35,649 nt of DNA from an uncultured Microbulbifer sp. (GTDB taxonomy: Bacteria > Pseudomonadota > Gammaproteobacteria > Pseudomonadales > Cellvibrionaceae). The notes under the pieces were generated by a model, which ran no database searches, was not told where the DNA came from, and saw nothing but the letters and a program-made list of their open reading frames with translations. Shown here one piece after another: positions 1-7,043 of the stretch. The stretch's first letter is position 1. The number at the start of each line of letters is the position of its first letter. A program made the translations under genes and the position numbers. The stretch spans positions 1 to 35,649 of the forward strand of contig NZ_CANMKV010000041.1 in assembly GCF_947498635.1 (NCBI RefSeq). Direction: 5' to 3'.

Positions 1-2
1 GG

Positions 3-74
3 AAGGTGTTAAATTACTTGAGCCCACTGGAATTTTTGGTGGGTAAACGTGTGTCACTTATGTTGGCAATCTAG
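3..74 (+). CDS. possible C-terminal tail of an IS3-type transposase (partial)
   Basis: An open frame enters from the left edge and stops at TAG 72-74, giving 23 residues. It carries LNYLSPLEF, which resembles the YxSPxEF tail common near the end of IS3-family OrfB integrases. Only this tail is visible, and another frame (2-46) is also open from the edge, so the call is tentative. It could be a whole insertion sequence ending here or a remnant. Confidence 0.28.
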   Translation, partial: KVLNYLSPLEFLVGKRVSLMLAI

Positions 75-734
75 GATACCCCTCTTCTGGCTCATTCGAA
101 TGAAAATAGGTTTGCAATCCTAAGGTTACTGAATATCCCCTGCTTTTTGAGGACAAGAGTTAGAGTGGGGAATGGGATAGTGTGGTTCGAATCGGGGGGT
201 TGTAGCACAAGGGTGTCTATCTAAAAATGGATGATGTTGATTGACTTGGTTTGGGAGGGAGTACTAAAAAGATAGCTTCGACAATCACATAACCATGTGA
301 CCTAGTGTTAGTGAGCCTGCATGCCGTTCAAGTAGGAACTAATCATGCTTAACTGTACGTAATCTTGAATTTTAGTCGCCTAATGTAGTGCCGTGACGCT
401 TTCTAGGTTTAGGGCTATGTGACACGCAAGCCATCAGCCTTGCAGCAAGAAGACCTTTGTGACAAAACCTCAGCTGTTCGTTCTGGGTTTTATGGTTCGA
501 ATGCTATCCTTAGTGTCAAAATTTTGAACAAACTTCATTTGTTTAAGTTCATTTTGCTTACCTTGTAGCGCTGGTTAATTCTGATTTTATTGGGTGACTT
601 TAAGTTCCTCGCTCTTTGGTTCTGCTTTTCGGTTTGTGGGATTTTTTCATTTTTTGAAAAAAGGTGAGCACTTTTTTACCTGTGGAATATTTTAGTTCCT
701 TTGTTTTTTAATTAGTTGGGGGTTTTACCTGTAA
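75..734. other. AT-rich intergenic region without a recognisable gene
   Basis: About 660 bases with stops in all frames and no convincing ribosome binding site and start pair. It is clearly AT-richer than the centre of the window, especially from about 540 to 734, where T-rich runs occur and TTTTTTC and GAAAAAA arms could pair near 643-662. Two copies of GGTTCGAAT (near 184 and 494) recall a tRNA T-loop, but neither has a matching T-stem or other tRNA arms. I see no function here beyond a likely promoter region for the gene at 735. Confidence 0.5.
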
Positions 735-1679
735 ATGGAAGGCAGTTCCAATGCAAGCGTTGTGCTATCACTGGAGGTTCCTCAGGCAAGAGAGGTTGAT
801 TGCCGGGCTTGGCATCAGGAGGTTGTAGATGTGGCTCGAACTTGTGATGGTTTGCAGGGCCTTCATTTATTTGACCCCATTTTGGGTATTCAAAATGAGT
901 GGGTTCAATCTTTTCAATTTGAGGCGCTCAGTCAGCTGAAGATTCTCCTTAACAATAGGAGGTATAAGAGCCTTATTACTGCAGCTGAAGCTGATTTTGC
1001 AATAAAGGTTGAACGGTATATTGTCCTCGATACCAATCAAATGACTATTCCGGTGACAGTCGTTGTGTCGAAGCGAGTAAAGCCTGAGTTTTCTTCTGAA
1101 TATATGGTGTGGCAACAAGAGGTTAATGAAGTGATGAAAAGTTTTCCTGGTTTTTTGGGCTTCGATATTACAAAGCCTATTGCAGGTTTGCAGGATGAGT
1201 GGGTCATTGTGTTTCGGTTTGACTCGAATAAAAACCTGAACCATTGGCTCTGCTCTGATGAGTGTCAGTATTGGATGCGTAAGGGAAAGGGGTTTTTGGA
1301 AGTTGTAAGTATTAAGCGTATCAATCATGGCTTTGAGGATTGGCTTACTAATGCCAGAGGTAAAGAAAGTGCGGGTTTGCCAGCACAGTGGAAGATGGCG
1401 ATGCTGATACTGCTGATGTTGTATCCTACTGTTATGGTAACTGCAGTGTGGGTAGATCCGTTGCTCAAGAGCTGGCCGATAGCGTATTCTACGTTTTTAA
1501 TAAATGCCATTATTGTCTCAGTGCTCACTTGGGTGGCTATGCCTGCGATCACTAGAGTTTACAATTTCTGGCTGTCTAATAAAGCAGGGAAAGTATTAGT
1601 AGTTAATCTATTGGGTGCCCTGCCAGTTGTTTTAATTTATATTTTATTGGCATTTTTATTCAACTTTTTTATTAAATGA
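735..1679 (+). CDS. membrane protein with two antibiotic-biosynthesis-monooxygenase (ABM) domains
   Basis: The 314-residue product has two tandem ABM-like ferredoxin-fold repeats, roughly residues 10-95 and 105-200. Each contains the repeated pattern of a tryptophan-containing helix, an FxGF/LQGL turn and a D(E)W strand. A hydrophobic C-terminus follows with about three membrane segments (near 220-240, 250-275 and 288-312). The segment around KMAMLILLMLYP matches the C-terminal membrane part of COG3224 ABM-superfamily proteins. Known members usually carry one ABM domain and are shorter, so the duplication and the extra last helix are unusual. ABM folds include heme- or quinol-acting monooxygenases, but substrate and activity cannot be read here. 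The ATG at 735 has only a distant G-run as a ribosome site. The gene is AT-rich, and the DUF5996 gene follows after 63 bases on the same strand. Confidence 0.75.
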   Translation: MEGSSNASVVLSLEVPQAREVDCRAWHQEVVDVARTCDGLQGLHLFDPILGIQNEWVQSFQFEALSQLKILLNNRRYKSLITAAEADFAIKVERYIVLDTNQMTIPVTVVVSKRVKPEFSSEYMVWQQEVNEVMKSFPGFLGFDITKPIAGLQDEWVIVFRFDSNKNLNHWLCSDECQYWMRKGKGFLEVVSIKRINHGFEDWLTNARGKESAGLPAQWKMAMLILLMLYPTVMVTAVWVDPLLKSWPIAYSTFLINAIIVSVLTWVAMPAITRVYNFWLSNKAGKVLVVNLLGALPVVLIYILLAFLFNFFIK

Positions 1680-1742
1680 TGTATTAAGTGGCGGTTAGCT
1701 TTAACCGATTTGGCCGTTGAAACTTTAGGGATCTATTAGTGA

Positions 1743-2741
1743 GTGGGTACTGGTGAACTAAAGTGTAAGGTACTTGGGTTTTCTGTTGGTGGAGCAAATT
1801 CTGTGGGGAATTTAACGAAGGGGGCTGGGGGTGCGGGTTGGCCTGAGTTACCCTATGCGGAGTGGTTAGATACCATTGCGACTCTACATATGTGGACACA
1901 GGTGATTGGTAAAATACGCTTAATGCAATCACCCTGGGTTAATCACTCCTGGCATGTTCCCTTGTATGTTGATGTCCGCGGTTTGGGAACCTCTCTAATA
2001 CCTTATGATGGTCGGTCATTTTCTATTCACTTCGACTTCTCTCATCACTTGATGAAAATTCAAGTGACTGATGGCGGTGAGTGGGTGCTTCCCCTGGCGC
2101 CGAGAACGGTATCTGATTTCTACCGAGAAGTGATGGATGGGCTCAAGCAGTTGGCTATTCCAGTTGAAATTAATACCATGCCTTCGGAGATCACAGGGGC
2201 GATACGCTTTGAGGAGGATCGTGACCACTTTGACTATGATCCCGAATACGCTAACCGATTCTGGCGGGCTCTGGTACAGATTGACAGGGTGTTCAAGCGA
2301 TTTCGCAGCCGGTTTATTGGTAAATGCAGTCCTGTGCATTTTTTTTGGGGAAGTTTTGATTTGGCCCTGACGCGTTTCTCTGGTCGTCAGGCACCACCTC
2401 ATCCCGGCGGGGTCCCTCACTTCCCCGATTGGGTGGCCAGGGAGGCCTATTCCCATGAGCTGAGCAGCGCAGGTTTCTGGCCGGGAGGTGGAGGGATAGA
2501 CGGTGCTTGTTTCTATTCTTATGCTTATCCAGAACCTCAGCGATTTGCACAGGCGAAGGTTGCACCTGCAGAGGCCTATTACTCAAAAAATCTGGGTGAA
2601 TTTCTCTTGCCCTATGATGTCGTTCGAGCTTCCCCTTCCCCTGATGATACTCTTCTCGCTTTTCTACAAACGACCTACGAGGCAGCGGCGAAAAATGGAG
2701 GGTGGAATCGATCGGCCCTTGAGCAGCACTTGCCCTCATAA
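1743..2741 (+). CDS. DUF5996 family protein
   Basis: This 332-residue soluble protein opens, after a variable leader, with WPELPYAEWLDTIATLHMW, the typical start of the DUF5996 family. It continues with the family pattern: a WHVPLYVDVRGL strand, an HFDFSHH segment, a FWRAL helix, a CSPVHFFWGSFDLALTRFSGR block and a late HELSSAGFWPGG block. No catalytic role is established for the family, and no membrane segment or signal peptide is visible. The frame opens at GTG 1743. The conserved part begins about 35 residues later, so the real start could lie further in. It follows the ABM gene by 63 bases, so the two may be co-transcribed. It is convergent with the phosphatase gene ending at 2800. Confidence 0.8.
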   Translation: MGTGELKCKVLGFSVGGANSVGNLTKGAGGAGWPELPYAEWLDTIATLHMWTQVIGKIRLMQSPWVNHSWHVPLYVDVRGLGTSLIPYDGRSFSIHFDFSHHLMKIQVTDGGEWVLPLAPRTVSDFYREVMDGLKQLAIPVEINTMPSEITGAIRFEEDRDHFDYDPEYANRFWRALVQIDRVFKRFRSRFIGKCSPVHFFWGSFDLALTRFSGRQAPPHPGGVPHFPDWVAREAYSHELSSAGFWPGGGGIDGACFYSYAYPEPQRFAQAKVAPAEAYYSKNLGEFLLPYDVVRASPSPDDTLLAFLQTTYEAAAKNGGWNRSALEQHLPS

Positions 2742-2799
2742 GCCCGGTTGGGATGAAATGCAAAGTCGGTTAAGCACTTTATAGACCATCTTCGCCCCG

Positions 2800-3279
2800 C
2801 TATTTAGGCTCTCTGAGGTATTCAACAAGCGCCTCAGACGCCTGTTCGATCAGTTGGAGGGTGTGTTTAAATCCATCTATGCCGCCATAGTAGGGATCGG
2901 GTACTTCGGATTCATCACAGTGCTCTACCAGTGATAAAAACAGCCCCACTTGAGCGGGTGAGGCCTTTGGTCGTAAAGAGATTAACGCCTCCAGATTATC
3001 CGTATCCATGGCAAAAATATAATCAAAATTGTTGAAGTCCGCAGTTACCACTTGGCGTGAATAGCTATTCTCGAAGGAGTAGCCATTGTTTTGGCCTACC
3101 TCCAATACTCTTGGATCAGGTCTTTTACCAGCGTGGTAGTTAATAATACCCGCGGAGTCAACGGAGGCGGAGATACCCGCTTGCTGAGCTTTACTGCGAA
3201 AAACGGCCTCGGCCAGAGGGGATCGACAAATATTGCCGAGGCACACAAATAATACTGAGTGGCTTGAATTCGCTGTCAC
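2800..3279 (-). CDS. low-molecular-weight protein-tyrosine phosphatase
   Basis: Of 159 residues, the usual length for the LMW-PTP family. The P-loop CLGNICRS (nucleophile Cys13, Arg19) lies at the N-terminus and the general-acid motif DPYYGG (Asp128) near residue 128. The enzyme dephosphorylates phosphotyrosine through a cysteinyl-phosphate intermediate in the cytoplasm. Start is GTG 3279 with GGAG seven bases upstream. In exopolysaccharide clusters such enzymes partner a tyrosine kinase, but none is seen here. The neighbours are metabolic, so this looks like the stand-alone housekeeping type. The arsenate-reductase branch is related, but the DPYY motif favours a phosphatase. Confidence 0.93.
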   Translation of the reverse strand: MTANSSHSVLFVCLGNICRSPLAEAVFRSKAQQAGISASVDSAGIINYHAGKRPDPRVLEVGQNNGYSFENSYSRQVVTADFNNFDYIFAMDTDNLEALISLRPKASPAQVGLFLSLVEHCDESEVPDPYYGGIDGFKHTLQLIEQASEALVEYLREPK

Positions 3280-3611
3280 GGTCGCTCCGATCTATTTAGG
3301 CTGAAATCTGTCGTATCAAAATTCTAAAGAATACCGCTGCTCCAGTCATGTTGGGTAAGCGGGACTTGGTTACCTATGGCTGATAGAAGATATAGCTATT
3401 GGGTAAGGCATAGATAGGCCGGAGCTGGAGAATGCGGAAATATTTGCAGCAAAGCCGCGCAGTCAATTTTTGCCATCGAGGAAGACGATATGGAGCGATT
3501 GACATGCTCCAGCGCGGCGAAAGGTACCGTTTAGGCAGAGATCTTCGGGCCGGCTCTAAAGCTTGGATGCAGGCACACCGCCAGCCAGCCCGTTAATTTG
3601 TGGCCGAAAAA
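3280..3611. other. intergenic region between serine dehydratase and phosphatase genes
   Basis: Some 330 bases with no gene I can support. The longest starts give peptides of under about 20 residues. A short dyad, TGGAGC/GCTCCA near 3491-3511, is present. The region must hold the promoter of the phosphatase gene and the 3' end of the serine dehydratase transcript, but no convincing intrinsic terminator was seen. Confidence 0.5.
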
Positions 3612-4997
3612 TCAGCAGTTGACGGCGTTCACCGCGAGTCCGCCGAGGGAGGTTTCCTTATATTTGCTCTGCATATCGATACCGGTCTGACGCATGGTTT
3701 CGATCACGCTATCCAGCGGTACGATATGGGCGCCGTCGCCGCGCAGGGCCAGGCGTGCGCCGTTGATGGCTTTGACTGCGCCCATGGTGTTGCGCTCGAT
3801 GCAGGGAACCTGCACTAGCCCGCCAATGGGGTCGCAGGTGAGTCCCAGATTGTGCTCCATACCGATCTCTGCAGCATTTTCGATCTGTTGGTTACTGCCG
3901 CCTTCCACGGCGGCCAGGCCGGCGGAGGCCATAGAGCAGGCGACACCAATCTCGCCCTGGCAGCCCACTTCGGCAGCGGAAATGGAGGCGTTTTTCTTGA
4001 ATAACATGCCGATAGCGCCGGCGGTAAGCAGAAACTTCACCACCTGATCTTTGAGTTCACCGTGTATTTCCGGATCGTGTACAAACTCTACGTAATAGGC
4101 GATGACGGCGGGGATCACTCCGGCGGCGCCATTGGTGGGGGCGGTGACGATGCGTCCGCGCGCGGCATTTTCTTCGTTTACCGCGAGGGCGAAAAGGCTT
4201 ACCCAGTCGAGAATGGCGAGGCCGCGATTACGCTCTTCGGTAGTTTGTTTGCTCAGCTCCCGATAGAGCTCAGCTGCGCGGCGGCGAACCTTCAGACCGC
4301 CAGGCAGAATGCCATTTTGTTGGCAGCCCCGCTCGATGGAAGCATCCATGACTTTCCAGATATTCCATAAGCGGTCTTTAACTTCCTGTTCGCTGCGAAA
4401 GGCTTTTTCGTTTTCCATGGCCAGTTTGGCGATGGTCCAGCCGTGGCGTTCGCAGACATCCATCAATTGTTCGGCATTGTTGAAGTCGTAGGGCAGCAGG
4501 GTGGCGATCTCCTCTTTGTGGGCGAAGTCTTCCTCCGAGAGAACAAAACCGCCGCCGATAGAGAAGTAGCTGCGCTCAAAAAGCAGCTCTTCGCCGGAAT
4601 ATGCTTGGCAGGTCATGCCATTCGAGTGCTGGGGAAGAAACTCCTCCATGTGGAAGAGCAGATCGCCATCGCGCACAAACTGAATTTTATGGTCCCCATT
4701 GAGGGGCAGGGCTTGCTCCCGGTGGATGGCCTCCATTCTTTCCTCGATGCTATCGACGTCGATCGTATCGGGGGATAGGCCCTGAAGTCCCATAAGTACA
4801 GCCATATCAGTACCGTGGCCGACGCCTGTGAGGGCCAGTGAACCGTAGAGGTGTACCTGGACGCGGTCGGTTTTGGCGAGCTGGCCGCGCGAGCGCAGAT
4901 CCTGTACAAACTGGCGGGCGGCAACCATAGGACCCACTGTGTGGGAGCTCGAGGGGCCAACACCAATTTTGAACAGCTCAAATACGCTAATACTCAT
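3612..4997 (-). CDS. sdaA: L-serine ammonia-lyase (iron-sulfur L-serine dehydratase)
   Basis: Converts L-serine to pyruvate and ammonia using an oxygen-sensitive [4Fe-4S] cluster in the cytoplasm. The 461-residue chain has the single-polypeptide arrangement: an N-terminal beta domain starting [20 protein letters not shown] and a C-terminal alpha domain with [11 protein letters not shown]. Cluster cysteines are Cys346 (GCQGEIG), Cys388 (TCDPIGG) and Cys399 (VPCIERN), spaced C-x41-C-x10-C. The chain ends in Cys461, matching the C-terminal tail cysteine known as a cluster ligand in type 2 enzymes. ATG 4997 is preceded by AGAGA. It is monocistronic in appearance. The paralogue sdaB would look almost the same, so the symbol is a family choice. 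Confidence 0.95.
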   Translation of the reverse strand: MSISVFELFKIGVGPSSSHTVGPMVAARQFVQDLRSRGQLAKTDRVQVHLYGSLALTGVGHGTDMAVLMGLQGLSPDTIDVDSIEERMEAIHREQALPLNGDHKIQFVRDGDLLFHMEEFLPQHSNGMTCQAYSGEELLFERSYFSIGGGFVLSEEDFAHKEEIATLLPYDFNNAEQLMDVCERHGWTIAKLAMENEKAFRSEQEVKDRLWNIWKVMDASIERGCQQNGILPGGLKVRRRAAELYRELSKQTTEERNRGLAILDWVSLFALAVNEENAARGRIVTAPTNGAAGVIPAVIAYYVEFVHDPEIHGELKDQVVKFLLTAGAIGMLFKKNASISAAEVGCQGEIGVACSMASAGLAAVEGGSNQQIENAAEIGMEHNLGLTCDPIGGLVQVPCIERNTMGAVKAINGARLALRGDGAHIVPLDSVIETMRQTGIDMQSKYKETSLGGLAVNAVNC

Positions 4998-5013
4998 AAA
5001 ATTTCTCTGCGCT

Positions 5014-5036
5014 GGGCCCGCACGTAACTGCGGCCC
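5014..5036 (-). promoter_or_regulatory. hairpin in the 5' leader of the serine dehydratase gene
   Basis: GGGCCCGCA (5014-5022) and TGCGGCCC (5029-5036) pair, with one bulged base and a six-base loop, about 16 bases upstream of the ATG at 4997 on the minus strand. No T-run follows, so it is more likely a leader structure or chance fold than a terminator. Confidence 0.3.
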
Positions 5037-5112
5037 TCCCTAAAGGATATAGTTGCACCATTTGGGGGCGCACTTTGCCTCACAAGACGCAACAATCAAG
5101 ATGGCAGTAGCT

Positions 5113-5152
5113 ATTCCGTACAAAATTCTATTTGTAATGGCTTTTGCGGAAT
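5113..5152. terminator. terminator-like hairpin between cmoB and serine dehydratase genes
   Basis: ATTCCG (5113-5118) and CGGAAT (5147-5152) pair, as do CAAAA (5121-5125) and TTTTG (5142-5146), with a two-base bulge. It lies just after the cmoB stop on the minus strand. A clear U-run is missing, so it may stop transcription weakly or stabilise the cmoAB 3' end. Confidence 0.35.
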
Positions 5153-5185
5153 TTATGAGTTCTCAGGCTCTGGCAGTGATACAAG

Positions 5186-6163
5186 CTACGGCGCTTCCGC
5201 GACCAAAACGGCGCGTTTGGGCGCGGGGTGACCTTCCACCGTTTTGTCTGGCGATTGCGGATCGAGGAAATCTGCCAGGGATTCAAAATGCATCCAGTCG
5301 GTGCGGCGCTGCTCCTCCAAGGTGGTGGTGTTCAAGTCTACCGTCCTGGGGTTGCGGAAACTGCATTTACGCAACCAGCTCTCCAGGGTGGCACAGCTGG
5401 GGAAGAACCACACATTGCGCATTTTTGCGTAGCGTCCCTCGGGTACCAGACAATCCCCCACCTCACCATCGATCACCAGGGTTTCCAGTACCAGCTGGCC
5501 GCCGGGCCGCAGAGTGTCGCGCAGTTCGCGCAGGTGATCCATCGGGGAGCGGCGGTGGTAGAGCACGCCCATAGAAAAGGTGGTGTCGAAGGCGCGCAGG
5601 TTGGGCGGCAGGGCCTCAATACCGAGTGGTAACAGGTCCACCGGTTGGTCTTCACCGAGGTATTTTTTCAACGCGTAAAACTGCGCAACAAATTTTGCTG
5701 AAGGGTCTATGCCGATCACCCGCCGCGCGCCGGCGCCAAGCGAGCGCCAGCAGTGATAACCGTTGCCACACCCCACGTCCAGTACCAGCCTGTTTTGCAG
5801 GGGGGCCAAGTGCGGTAGCACCCGATCCCATTTCCAGTCTGAGCGCCATTCAGTATCGATGGGCAGGCCGAAAATTTCCCAGGGGCCTTTGCGCCAGGGG
5901 TGCAGTTTTCTCAGTTCCTGCTCCAGTTGCAGCAGCTGTTCGGCTGTTGCATCACTGGGGTTGCCGATACGCACGCTATTGGCGAGCTCAATTGCGGAGG
6001 GCGTAATATCCGGTAAGGCTTCAACCGCCGCACGCCAGTCGGGTAGGTCGCCCCAGCGGTGTGGGCTCAGGTTCTCGGCCACCTGCTGAGGCAGTTGAGC
6101 CAGCCAGCTGCGTAGCTCCGGGATGTGTTGCAGGCCTTGGTAGAGTTGGGTGTAGTCAATCAC
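5186..6163 (-). CDS. cmoB: tRNA U34 carboxymethyltransferase CmoB
   Basis: Transfers the carboxymethyl group of carboxy-S-adenosylmethionine to 5-hydroxyuridine-34 of tRNA, giving cmo5U, which widens wobble decoding. At 325 residues it is close to the E. coli protein (323). A helical N-terminal part (about 1-110) precedes a class I methyltransferase fold with the motif LDVGCGNGYH near residues 128-137 and GIDPS shortly after. The family block FSMGVLYHRRSPMDHL is present. Start is GTG 6163, seven bases after the cmoA stop, so the two form an operon. CmoA, made from the upstream gene, supplies the cofactor. Confidence is high because both partners sit together. Confidence 0.95.
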   Translation of the reverse strand: MIDYTQLYQGLQHIPELRSWLAQLPQQVAENLSPHRWGDLPDWRAAVEALPDITPSAIELANSVRIGNPSDATAEQLLQLEQELRKLHPWRKGPWEIFGLPIDTEWRSDWKWDRVLPHLAPLQNRLVLDVGCGNGYHCWRSLGAGARRVIGIDPSAKFVAQFYALKKYLGEDQPVDLLPLGIEALPPNLRAFDTTFSMGVLYHRRSPMDHLRELRDTLRPGGQLVLETLVIDGEVGDCLVPEGRYAKMRNVWFFPSCATLESWLRKCSFRNPRTVDLNTTTLEEQRRTDWMHFESLADFLDPQSPDKTVEGHPAPKRAVLVAEAP

Positions 6164-6170
6164 GGGGTAC

Positions 6171-6914
6171 TTACTTGTCGGGGCTGCCCTTGATCGCGAT
6201 CAGGGAGGCAAAGTTAAAACACTGGAACCAGACATCCACACTTGTAAAACCAACACCTTTCAGGCGCGAGCGATGGGTGTCGAGAGTTTCAGGGATCAGC
6301 ACGTTTTCCAAGGCAGAGCGCTTTTGTGCAATTTCCAAGGCGCTGTAGCCATTGGCGGCTTTGAAGGAGTGATGCAGCTCAATCATTAGTTCATTGTGGG
6401 CCCTATCGGCGAAATCCACCTTTTCAGAAATGATCAAAATACCGCCGGGGCGAAGGCCCTGGTGGATCTTGCGCAAGATTTCTTCACGCTCCTCAACGGG
6501 AATAAACTGCAGGGTAAAGTTCAGCACCACGACAGAGGCATTTTCGATCGCTACGTTTTGTAGGTTGTCACAAATGAGCTGAACCGGGACTTCGCCACTG
6601 TCGGCGGCGAGAACTGTGCGCGCTTGGTCGATCATCGCCTGGGAATTATCCACGGCGAAGATTTCACAATCCGCTGCAGGGATACGGTGGCGCATGGCGA
6701 GTGTGGCTGCGCACAGGGAGCTGCCCAGGTCATAGCAGCGGCTGCCCGCTTGGGCGTAACGCTCTGCCAGGGTGCCGATCATAGCCACGATGGTGGTATA
6801 GCCGGGTACCGAGCGCTTGATCATGTCCGGGAAAACTTGCACCACGTGGCGGTCGAATTCAAAACCGGCTACCTGGCCCAGTGGGTTCGCGTAAATATTG
6901 TCTTGTTTGCTCAT
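6171..6914 (-). CDS. cmoA: carboxy-S-adenosyl-L-methionine synthase CmoA
   Basis: Makes carboxy-SAM from SAM and prephenate, the unusual cofactor used by CmoB. The methyltransferase-like fold shows [14 protein letters not shown] (motif I) and the family block [21 protein letters not shown] chose the ATG at 6914 (MSKQDNIY), with GAAG just upstream, because it gives 247 residues, the length of the E. coli protein. An in-frame ATG at 6941 would add nine residues. cmoB follows after seven bases. A strong terminator lies between this gene and the upstream protease gene, so cmoA should have its own promoter, within about 6915-6990. Confidence 0.95.
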   Translation of the reverse strand: MSKQDNIYANPLGQVAGFEFDRHVVQVFPDMIKRSVPGYTTIVAMIGTLAERYAQAGSRCYDLGSSLCAATLAMRHRIPAADCEIFAVDNSQAMIDQARTVLAADSGEVPVQLICDNLQNVAIENASVVVLNFTLQFIPVEEREEILRKIHQGLRPGGILIISEKVDFADRAHNELMIELHHSFKAANGYSALEIAQKRSALENVLIPETLDTHRSRLKGVGFTSVDVWFQCFNFASLIAIKGSPDK

Positions 6915-6990
6915 CGGAACTTCGCTAGAGGATAACGGCATTTAACCGGTGCAACCCACCCTGGCGAGTGCCCTTGGGTGGAATGCCGGT

Positions 6991-7034
6991 AAAACGGGGC
7001 ACCCCTCCGGCTGGAAATCCAACTGGAGGGGTGC
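6991..7034 (-). terminator. intrinsic terminator of the M16C protease gene
   Basis: On the minus strand, ten bases after the protease stop, GCACCCCTCC and GGAGGGGTGC form a perfect 10-bp stem (plus-strand arms 6999-7008 and 7025-7034). CCCCGTTTT follows. The loop can fold further through TGGA/TCCA. Stem strength and the T-run make this the clearest intrinsic terminator in the window. Confidence 0.75.
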
Positions 7035-7043
7035 TGGGCTCAA

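Noticed and set aside
181..215. GGTTCGAAT motifs resembling a tRNA T-loop (also near 493)
   Set aside because: No matching T-stem, anticodon arm or acceptor stem could be built around either copy.
1325..1552. Minus-strand frame with hydrophobic content within the ABM gene
   Set aside because: It mirrors the membrane-helix coding of the plus-strand gene and has no support of its own.
3600..3818. Plus-strand frame of 72 codons over the serine dehydratase end
   Set aside because: It is a shadow of the minus-strand gene, with no family likeness.
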